Assembly: GCA_031547305.1 (NCBI GenBank)
Contig: JAVBSC010000078.1
Span: 1-9,318 of the forward strand
From: JAVBSC01 sp031547305
GTDB lineage: Bacteria > Desulfobacterota > Desulfovibrionia > Desulfovibrionales > Desulfovibrionaceae
Direction of reading: 5' to 3'
Length of the DNA: 9,318 bases
Shown: piece by piece, positions 1 to 4,965 of the stretch
Layout of the letters: every line of letters begins with the position of its first letter
Position numbering within the stretch: the stretch's first letter is position 1
Translations under genes and position numbers: made by a program
The notes under the pieces: model-generated
Databases searched by the model: none
The model's input: the letters and a program-made list of their open reading frames with translations, nothing else
Told to the model about the DNA's origin: nothing

Positions 1-65
1 AGCGCAAAACCGGCCACGGCGCAGATTATGGACAAAACCGCCACCATTTTGATTGATTCACGCAT
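1..65 (-). CDS. rnfG: RnfG, electron transport complex subunit G (5' end only)
   Basis: Only the first 21 codons are inside the window; the gene runs off the left edge. The ATG at 65-63 overlaps the end of rnfD by 8 bp and has a GGAG ribosome site about 8 nt upstream, so translation is probably coupled to rnfD. The visible peptide starts MRESIKMVAVLSII and is a short charged N-terminus followed by the start of a hydrophobic helix. This fits RnfG, which has one N-terminal membrane helix and a periplasmic domain carrying covalent FMN in other bacteria. The identity rests mainly on operon order (C-D-G), because the diagnostic domain is outside the window. Confidence 0.8.
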   Translation of the reverse strand, partial: MRESIKMVAVLSIICAVAGFA

Positions 66-1038
66 GTTTCTTACTCCTGCCGAACATGGCGGGACGCCAG
101 AGATCCAGAAGCGGCGCCAACAGGTTGCCGAGCAGCACGGCAAAGTGCGCCCCGTCCGTGTAAATGCCGTAAATGCGAATCACCACCACCATGGCTCCGC
201 CGAACAGTCCGTAAAGGAACATGGCCCGTGCGGAAACCGGGGAGGACGCGGTTTCCGTGGCCAGAAAAAAGGCCGCGAAAATGGTGGAGCCGCAAAGAAT
301 GTAATACTGCGGGGCCGCGTAAAGGGCCGGGTCGACCAGCCAATACACGCCGCCCAGGATGAACGCTCCGGCCAGAAAGGAGACCGCTATTTCCCAACGG
401 ATCACGTGCCGGATGATCAGATACAGCCCACCCATGAGCAACAGCCCGGTCTGGGAAGCCCCAAGGCCGCCCAACTGCCGGCCGGTGAGCAGATCCAGCG
501 AGGAGAGCGGACCATCCAGGCTATGCGGGCCAAAATATTTTAGCCTGACCAGGGGATCGATCAAATCAGTGTTCAAGATCACGGCCCCGGCATCCAGGTA
601 CAGCGGCCAGGAAAGCATGAGCGCGGCCCAGCCCACCAGGGGGGGGCAGAGCGGGTTGCAGCCCAGGCCGCCAAAGACGTGCTTGCCCAAGATTATGCTG
701 ATCGCGCTGCCGATGATCACCATCCACCATGGCGCGCCGGCAGGCAGGAGAAAGGCGAACAAAAGCCCGCTGACAAAGGCGGTCAGGTCGTCAATGCGCA
801 CGTCCCGTTTGGCCAGGCGCAGGCACAAGGCTTCCGCGCCCACGGCCGTAAGGCAGGACAGGCCCATGACTCCCAGGGCCGGGAAGCCGTAGGCGTACAC
901 GGCCATGGCGGCGGCCGGAAAAAGGGCGAACAGGGTGTCGCGCATCATGGTGTGCAGGGTGCGCCCCGTATGGATGAACGGGGGAGTATGCACCGCGAAT
1001 ATTTTACGGTCCGGGGCTTCCGCGCTCTGGCTGCTCAT
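58..1038 (-). CDS. rnfD: RnfD, membrane subunit of the Rnf electron transport complex
   Basis: A 326-residue polytopic inner-membrane protein of the RnfD/NqrB family, part of the ion-translocating core of Rnf. Family landmarks are the GGLGCNPLCPPLVGW segment (123-137, corresponding to GGLGxNPxxPAxVG) and the C-terminal ATETASSPVSARA (260-272), followed by VIRIYGIYTDGAHFAVLLGN (286-305). Many hydrophobic helices are visible between residues 33 and 310. The start ATG has a GAGGTAAGC ribosome site, and the gene begins 19 bp after rnfC. Other RnfD proteins carry covalent FMN on a threonine in an S-x-A-T-P-L motif before the helix that starts near residue 197. Here the matching stretch reads S-L-D-G-P-L (173-178), with Gly in the threonine position. 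That alignment is by eye, so loss of the flavin site is an inference. The family call is firm. Confidence 0.93.
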   Translation of the reverse strand: MSSQSAEAPDRKIFAVHTPPFIHTGRTLHTMMRDTLFALFPAAAMAVYAYGFPALGVMGLSCLTAVGAEALCLRLAKRDVRIDDLTAFVSGLLFAFLLPAGAPWWMVIIGSAISIILGKHVFGGLGCNPLCPPLVGWAALMLSWPLYLDAGAVILNTDLIDPLVRLKYFGPHSLDGPLSSLDLLTGRQLGGLGASQTGLLLMGGLYLIIRHVIRWEIAVSFLAGAFILGGVYWLVDPALYAAPQYYILCGSTIFAAFFLATETASSPVSARAMFLYGLFGGAMVVVIRIYGIYTDGAHFAVLLGNLLAPLLDLWRPAMFGRSKKHA

Positions 1039-1057
1039 GCTTACCTCGCAAAAAAGC

Positions 1058-2221
1058 TTAGAAAAAAGCCTGCCGCACCCGCAGATTCAGGTGGGACTTG
1101 GCGGTCCGGTAATACTGCTGCATGGGGCGGCAGGCCGGGCAGACATAGCCGCACATGCCGCATTCTATGCACACGTCAAGGCCTTCCTTCAAACAGTTCT
1201 CATACTGCTCGAATTCCGCGTAGCGGCTGAGCATGTTCGGCCGCAGCCGCATGGGGCACATGGCCACGCAGTCGCCACAGCCTATGCAGGGGTTGTCCTC
1301 AAACTTCAGGCTGTAGCCCTTGGGCACGCAGAACAAGGCGCCGGCGAGCTTGTGAATGCCGCGCGAAAGCCCGCCCAAAGCGGTGCCGCGCATGACGCTG
1401 CCCAAAATCACTGAATCCCCGCTCTGCGGGTGAATGTCCACCTGCTCCAGCAGCTCGCCCACGGTCGTGCCCACAGGCACGCGAAAATTATGCCCCTGCA
1501 CCGTAAGCATGGCGTGGGTGAGCGGCAGGCCGCTTTCCGCCACCAGGCCAAGGCCCCACAGGATGTTCAGGCGCACCACGGTAAAGCCGGCCATGCTCTC
1601 CTGCCCGGAAACCGCGCGCACCAAAAGCTCGGCCAGGGAGTTCGGATACACCGGCTTTATGTGCGCCACCTCCGCCCCTTCCACATGGACATCCGTGCCT
1701 TCGGCCACGCACAAAACCACCCGCTTGGCCGGGCTGAGCCGCCGGATCATCCGAATGCCGCTCTGCAAAAAACCCAGTTGGGTTCTGAGCAGTTCGTCGG
1801 GGTAAAAAATGCCTGGTTCCGGGTTAAGCCCGTTGATGATCAGGGTTTCGCACTCCTGACGGAACGGCCGCACGCTTATGCCCAGCCCTTTGAGCAGCTT
1901 GGCCAAAGGTTCCGGATCCAACTCCTCAAAAAAGGCCGGCTCCGGCGGCGGCGGGGACTTGGTGGCCCGATCCGCAAAAGGCTCTATTTCAATAAAATTA
2001 CTGTTCACGTTTTTCAGCGCGCCGTAAACCGGGGAATGCATGTCCCCCACGTTGGGGCTGCTGTGCGTGGCCAACAGCATTCCGGGCGCGAGCAGGGCAT
2101 TTTTTTTAAGAGCTACCGGCTGATGCCCGACCAAGGGCACCATTATGTCCGACGGCAGATCAAAATGCCGTATTTCCCGCCTGTCCGGGGCCGTCAGTAC
2201 GAAGTTAGGTTTAAACAGCAT
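1058..2221 (-). CDS. rnfC: RnfC, iron-sulfur subunit of the Rnf electron transport complex
   Basis: A 387-residue cytoplasmic-face subunit that passes electrons into the Rnf complex. The C-terminal part has two ferredoxin-type [4Fe-4S] motifs: C312/C315/C318/C322 followed by P (CIGCGDCVAMCP) and C351/C354/C357/C361 (CIECGMCGYVCP). An SLBB-like fold is suggested at about 236-265 (MLTVQGHNFRVPVGTTVGEL). Usual RnfC proteins have a GLGGAGFP nucleotide/FMN loop and an INGAECEP segment. Here the matching region reads GLGISVRPF (112-120) and INGLNPEPG (129-137), so the glycine-rich loop seems lost. The protein is shorter than common RnfC (about 440 residues or more). The ATG at 2221 has an AAGGTG ribosome site and lies 18 bp after the cytochrome stop. 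The family call is firm; its electron partner is uncertain. Confidence 0.93.
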   Translation of the reverse strand: MLFKPNFVLTAPDRREIRHFDLPSDIMVPLVGHQPVALKKNALLAPGMLLATHSSPNVGDMHSPVYGALKNVNSNFIEIEPFADRATKSPPPPEPAFFEELDPEPLAKLLKGLGISVRPFRQECETLIINGLNPEPGIFYPDELLRTQLGFLQSGIRMIRRLSPAKRVVLCVAEGTDVHVEGAEVAHIKPVYPNSLAELLVRAVSGQESMAGFTVVRLNILWGLGLVAESGLPLTHAMLTVQGHNFRVPVGTTVGELLEQVDIHPQSGDSVILGSVMRGTALGGLSRGIHKLAGALFCVPKGYSLKFEDNPCIGCGDCVAMCPMRLRPNMLSRYAEFEQYENCLKEGLDVCIECGMCGYVCPACRPMQQYYRTAKSHLNLRVRQAFF

Positions 2222-2239
2222 AATTTCACCTTTGGCCGG

Positions 2240-3055
2240 CTAATTGTGACACTGCTTGCACTGTTCTTTGCTGTAAGGGCCTTTTTTGACGCTCTCGTGG
2301 CAGCCCATGCACTGCTTGTGGAAAGCGTCCATACGGCCTGGAATGAGCGCCTCAGCCTCAACGCCCTCGTGGCAGGAAGCGCAGGCGCTGAATTTCTTAT
2401 CCAGGCTCCCGGCGGCCAGACGCTCGCGGGTCTGAACAGAGTCATGGCAGGTGGCGCAGCCTTCCAGTTTTTCCTCAAAGGCGGCCTCGTGGCAGGGCAG
2501 GCATTTTTCGTGCGCCGCTTTGGACAGACCGATCCTGGAAACGGCCTTGAAGTCCGGCCCGGGCTTTGCCGGGCTGTGGCAGTTGGAACACTTTTGCGGC
2601 TCCGGCTCTATATCCGGAGTATGATGACAGGTCTGACAGTCACCGGAAGCGTAGTCGTCCTTGTGCGTATCGTGATCCCAGCCCGAAGCCAGACCGGCGA
2701 ATTCCACATGGTGACAGGTAACGCAGGACTTGTCTCCGCCGTTTTTAGCATAGCGCTCCACATGCGTTTCCACAAACTCCGCGTCGATCCTCACGCCGTG
2801 GCAGGAAGCGCAGAGCATGGCCCCCTGCCCTTTCGCGGCCTCGGCCGGTACGCCGCCCTGCTCGTGGTGGCAGCGCGTGCAGGCAATTTTGTAATCCTGG
2901 GCATGGGTGTCGTGGGTAAAGACCACCCGGCCGGCCGTGTTCGGAAGCAAAATCCGCGCGTGTCCGGACCGGTCAGGGGTCACCAGGTATCCAGCCAGGG
3001 CCGCCAGGGCGGACAAACCAAGCAACACCGCAATGGGGAGGTAACGCTTGCGCAA
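2240..3055 (-). CDS. Decahaem c-type cytochrome at the head of the rnf operon
   Basis: A 271-residue periplasmic or membrane-anchored multihaem cytochrome. Ten CXXCH haem-binding motifs start at Cys 59, 82, 111, 140, 156, 185, 200, 225, 249 and 266. Extra His residues placed as in class III cytochromes (for example FTHDTH at 46-51, DHDTH at 127-131 and the CHH motifs) suggest bis-His haems. Residues 6-25 form one hydrophobic helix after a basic MRKR, which is either a signal peptide or an uncleaved anchor; I see no clear cleavage site. The start is TTG, chosen because an AGGAAGGTG ribosome site lies 5 nt upstream and because it places the signal helix at the N-terminus. The gene comes first in the operon, 18 bp before rnfC. 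Multihaem cytochromes encoded with Rnf are known in Desulfovibrio and, separately, in Methanosarcina. The likely role is moving electrons between Rnf and the periplasmic cytochrome pool. Confidence 0.94.
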   Translation of the reverse strand: MRKRYLPIAVLLGLSALAALAGYLVTPDRSGHARILLPNTAGRVVFTHDTHAQDYKIACTRCHHEQGGVPAEAAKGQGAMLCASCHGVRIDAEFVETHVERYAKNGGDKSCVTCHHVEFAGLASGWDHDTHKDDYASGDCQTCHHTPDIEPEPQKCSNCHSPAKPGPDFKAVSRIGLSKAAHEKCLPCHEAAFEEKLEGCATCHDSVQTRERLAAGSLDKKFSACASCHEGVEAEALIPGRMDAFHKQCMGCHESVKKGPYSKEQCKQCHN

Positions 3056-3080
3056 GAGAACACCTTCCTGTTGGAACTGA

Positions 3081-3093
3081 AACAGAAACTGTT
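3081..3093. promoter_or_regulatory. 13 bp perfect palindrome upstream of the cytochrome ribosome site
   Basis: AACAG-AAA-CTGTT is a perfect 5 bp inverted repeat with a 3 nt centre. It ends 26 nt before the TTG start of the cytochrome gene, just upstream of its ribosome site. It could be a small operator or simply chance. I do not recognise it as a named regulator's site. Confidence 0.25.
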
Positions 3094-3214
3094 ATGTGTA
3101 AACGGATTATCAAAGCGGAGTAACATTGAAAATGTCCATCCGCTACGGCGGCGGAAACCACCGCCCGCCACGCTGGCGAAACTTGTTCCGCCGTTAAGCG
3201 CCGAAGCGAGCTCC

Positions 3215-3289
3215 GTAAAATTCACACGCTCCAGCGCCCCAAATTACGCACGAAAAGCATATTGGGGCTATGGGCTAGTGAATTTTTAC
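3215..3289. repeat. 75 bp nested inverted repeat in the rnf leader
   Basis: Outer arms are GTAAAATTCAC (3215-3225) and GTGAATTTTTAC (3278-3289), complementary except for one extra base. Inside lies a second perfect 7 bp stem, GCCCCAA (3236-3242) with TTGGGGC (3262-3268), around a 19 nt loop. The two stems share one axis, so the whole block can fold into one long imperfect hairpin as DNA or RNA. It lies between the promoter-like sequences and the start of the cytochrome gene, so it would be in the 5' leader of the rnf transcript if those promoters are used. It could be a structured leader RNA or a small dispersed palindromic element. I cannot tell which from one copy. Confidence 0.55.
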
Positions 3290-3305
3290 GCAAAAGCAAA
3301 CCATC

Positions 3306-3340
3306 CGCGGAACGGGGTCATCGACCGGGGACGTTCCGCG
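3306..3340. repeat. 9 bp perfect stem with nested hairpin in the rnf leader
   Basis: CGCGGAACG (3306-3314) and CGTTCCGCG (3332-3340) form a perfect 9 bp stem. Inside it GGTC-ATC-GACC (3316-3326) forms a second 4 bp hairpin. The structure follows the 3215-3289 element by 16 bp. Neither strand has a T-run after it, so it does not look like a terminator. A leader RNA structure or a protein site are both possible. Confidence 0.5.
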
Positions 3341-3387
3341 CTTCCGAGGTTATTGCGATCCTATACAAAGGATCCTCAGCGAATAAG

Positions 3388-3416
3388 TTTATAAATACAA
3401 TCAACAGAACGTTGAA
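3388..3416 (-). promoter_or_regulatory. Candidate promoter for the rnf operon (TATAAA type)
   Basis: On the minus strand TTCAAC (3416-3411), a 17 bp spacer and TATAAA (3393-3388) resemble a sigma-70 promoter with a good -10 and a weak -35. A transcript from here would start near 3381 and have a leader of roughly 325 nt carrying both inverted repeats before the cytochrome start. The region is AT-rich, so chance matches are likely. Confidence 0.3.
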
Positions 3417-3468
3417 AAACAAATAAGGAAGTAATACGAACAACCTAAAGCGGACAAAAACAATTTGC

Positions 3469-3496
3469 ATTTAACACGCGGCGAGTGGATAGTCAA
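3469..3496 (-). promoter_or_regulatory. Second candidate promoter for the rnf operon (TTGACT type)
   Basis: On the minus strand TTGACT (3496-3491), a 16 bp spacer and TTAAAT (3474-3469) give a good -35 and a moderate -10. It would add about 80 nt to the leader from the candidate at 3388-3416. Only one of them, or neither, may be real. Confidence 0.28.
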
Positions 3497-3686
3497 ACGG
3501 TTCAAGAAAATAATAATTATTTTTTCGTGATAGATCTGTCTTCACTTATATTGAAGCGGATTATATATCTTATACATTTCCCGGCCTGGCGCGGCCGCAT
3601 TTCCCAGGCATGTTCCTCAATATGACCAACGCCACGCTCAGGGCGGGGAAAGCATCCGCCTTATTCACCACGCATTTCCGCAAAGC

Positions 3687-4274
3687 TCAGCCCTTTACCA
3701 GCCGTTGCACTTCCACATGGCGGAAGCACCGGACCAGGTGATCATTGACCAGCCCGGTGGCCTGCAAATGCGCGTATACTACAGTTGGACCTAAAAAGGA
3801 AAACCCCAGCTTCTTCAAGTCCTTGGCAATGAGTTCCGAAAGCGGGGTGACCGCCGGCAACTCTCCAGCCGTTTGCCAAACATTTTGAATCGGCCGGCCG
3901 TCCACAAAATTCCATAGCCAGGCGGAAAAACTTCCATGCCGGGCCGCCACTTCCAAAAAACAACGCGCGTTGCTTATGGCGGACTCTATCTTTTTCCTAT
4001 TGCGAATTATGCCCGTATTCCCAAGCAGCCGCTCCACGTCTTTTTTCCCAAACTCCGCCACCGCCACGGGATCAAAGTCCGCAAAAGCCCGACGGTACCC
4101 GTCCCGGCGCAATAATATGGTGCGCCAGGAAAGCCCGGCCTGAGCCGCCTCCAGCGTCAAAAACTCAAACTGCCCCGCGTCGTCGTAACGCGGCACCCCC
4201 CACTCCTCATCATGATACTTGATCTCTTCACCATGCTTCATGGACCAGGGACAGCGCACAAGAGCTTCTGACAT
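3687..4274 (-). CDS. tag: DNA-3-methyladenine glycosylase I
   Basis: A 195-residue cytoplasmic base-excision repair enzyme that removes 3-methyladenine from alkylated DNA. It matches Tag along its whole length: RCPW near the start, YHDEEWGVP (20-28), LEAAQAGLSW (41-50), the GIIRNRKKI segment (88-96) and GLVNDHLVRC (174-183). The zinc ligands of Tag correspond to C8, H21, H179 and C183, all present. The acidic residue of the active site corresponds to E42, with W50 nearby. The ATG at 4274 was chosen over an in-frame start 28 codons upstream because Tag begins here and a GAGG ribosome site lies 7 nt before it. It follows the Cys-rich protein by 88 bp on the same strand and may share its transcript. 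Confidence 0.95.
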   Translation of the reverse strand: MSEALVRCPWSMKHGEEIKYHDEEWGVPRYDDAGQFEFLTLEAAQAGLSWRTILLRRDGYRRAFADFDPVAVAEFGKKDVERLLGNTGIIRNRKKIESAISNARCFLEVAARHGSFSAWLWNFVDGRPIQNVWQTAGELPAVTPLSELIAKDLKKLGFSFLGPTVVYAHLQATGLVNDHLVRCFRHVEVQRLVKG

Positions 4275-4339
4275 GGCGGCCTCGTTTTGGCTGTGGAGTG
4301 GTATACGTCCGCCTTGGCGGCGGCACAATCGGCAACGCG

Positions 4340-4353
4340 CCGGCAAATGCCGG
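4340..4353. repeat. Short hairpin between the Cys-rich gene and tag
   Basis: CCGGC-AAAT-GCCGG is a 5 bp perfect stem with a 4 nt loop in the 88 bp gap. No T-run follows on either strand, so it is not a standard terminator. It could slightly reduce read-through into tag or stabilise an RNA end, or be chance in GC-rich DNA. Confidence 0.3.
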
Positions 4354-4362
4354 AACAAACAT

Positions 4363-4794
4363 TCAGGATCTTGTTATGACTATTCCGGGAAGAGTCAACG
4401 TGCGCGGGCCGTGGCGGCGCTTGTACACCCGCCTGAAAGTCTGGGGGAACACGCCGAAGCGGAACGGCCACAAAGCGCAGCTTTTGCCGGCCCGGCAAGC
4501 CCGCAGATCCTTTCTGCCCCCGGCGCAGGCCAGGCAATAGGAATGCACCGCGCGCACCGGCCGCCTGCCGCGCTCGTCCAACAACGCCTCCAGTTCCCCA
4601 CTGTCCCGGACCGTTGTGTCTTCCTTGTGCGCCCGCTGGATGCTCATCCTCAAAGAATACAAAACGCACTCCCCATCCAGGCAGTCCCGCACGGATCGCG
4701 CGAACCCACCCTGGCAGGCGACGCAGAAACGCCGTATGGCGCGTAGAGCTGTCAATTCATTCATGTCTTTATTAGATTTGAGCGGCTCCGCCAC
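4363..4794 (-). CDS. Small protein with a duplicated four-Cys (zinc-finger-like) motif
   Basis: A 143-residue soluble protein of unknown function. It contains two copies of the same motif. Copy one is C24-x2-C27, then C38-x4-C43 (RRFCVACQGG ... RDCLDGECVLYSLR). Copy two is C87-x2-C90, then C100-x5-C106 (HSYCLACAGG ... RACRAGKSCALWPFRFG). The shared pattern is CxxC-x-GG, a charged stretch, C-x(4,5)-C and an aromatic/Arg tail. Each copy could bind one metal ion, probably zinc. I recall similar CxxCxG...C...C proteins in Desulfovibrio and phages, but assign no function. The GTG start at 4794 has GGGGAG 5 nt upstream; an in-frame ATG at 4764 lacks a ribosome site and leaves both motifs intact. 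The last 25 residues are basic and unmatched. Neighbours give no clear clue. Confidence 0.75.
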   Translation of the reverse strand: MAEPLKSNKDMNELTALRAIRRFCVACQGGFARSVRDCLDGECVLYSLRMSIQRAHKEDTTVRDSGELEALLDERGRRPVRAVHSYCLACAGGRKDLRACRAGKSCALWPFRFGVFPQTFRRVYKRRHGPRTLTLPGIVITRS

Positions 4795-4863
4795 TCAAAC
4801 TCCCCGCCGGGGACAATCCCCTCTTCCTGTGCCGCGCATCACTTTGGTCTGAAGATTCAAAAA

Positions 4864-4889
4864 CGCTTTACATCGTTTTGATCAAAGCG
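4864..4889. repeat. Inverted repeat with a TTTGATCAAA palindrome
   Basis: CGCTTT (4864-4869) and AAAGCG (4884-4889) are inverted, and the right half also contains the perfect 10 bp palindrome TTTGATCAAA (4877-4886). The site lies about 70-95 bp upstream of the GTG start of the Cys-rich gene, where an operator could sit. The core has some likeness to FNR/CRP-type half sites (TTGAT/ATCAA), but the 4 bp gap of those sites is missing, so I do not assign it. Confidence 0.25.
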
Positions 4890-4940
4890 AGCGCGGCGCA
4901 GAGTTGGTTCAAAGGGCACTGCCTCTTGGCGGTGGGGTTT

Positions 4941-4959
4941 GGGGAGGCGGCGCCTCCCC
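4941..4959 (-). terminator. Strong hairpin just after paaK
   Basis: GGGGAGGC (4941-4948) and GCCTCCCC (4952-4959) form a perfect 8 bp GC-rich stem with a 3 nt loop, 6 bp beyond the paaK stop codon. On the paaK transcript it is followed by AAACCCC rather than a U-run. It could be a U-less terminator, a 3' end stabiliser or a copy of a REP-like palindrome. Its position makes a role at the end of the paaK mRNA likely. Confidence 0.4.
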
Positions 4960-4965
4960 GAGTAT

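Larger units (their letters stand above)
3341..3686. other. Gene-free AT-rich region between tag and the rnf leader
   Basis: No credible coding region is visible on either strand. The left part, to about 3575, is strikingly AT-rich compared with the rest of the window. It holds an A/T palindrome around 3508-3528, a CTTCA/TGAAG hairpin near 3542-3558 and an exact TATAAT on the minus strand (3565-3560) without a good -35. The right part is GC-rich again and has the 8-mer CATTTCCC repeated directly at 3575-3582 and 3598-3605, with a 7-base partial copy at 3673-3679. I see no clear terminator for tag. Confidence 0.5.

Noticed and set aside
1430..3394. 654-codon plus-strand open frame
   Set aside because: It lies antisense to rnfC and the decahaem cytochrome, whose motifs are unmistakable on the minus strand. 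Its translation is His/Arg/Gly/Ala-rich without any family motif, which is typical of a GC-rich shadow frame.
3506..3530. A/T palindrome considered as a tag terminator
   Set aside because: It is about 155 bp past the tag stop, has no GC stem, and could not form a stable terminator hairpin.
3056..3686. CRISPR array or tRNA in the long gene-free stretch
   Set aside because: No regularly spaced direct repeats and no cloverleaf or T-loop sequence are visible.
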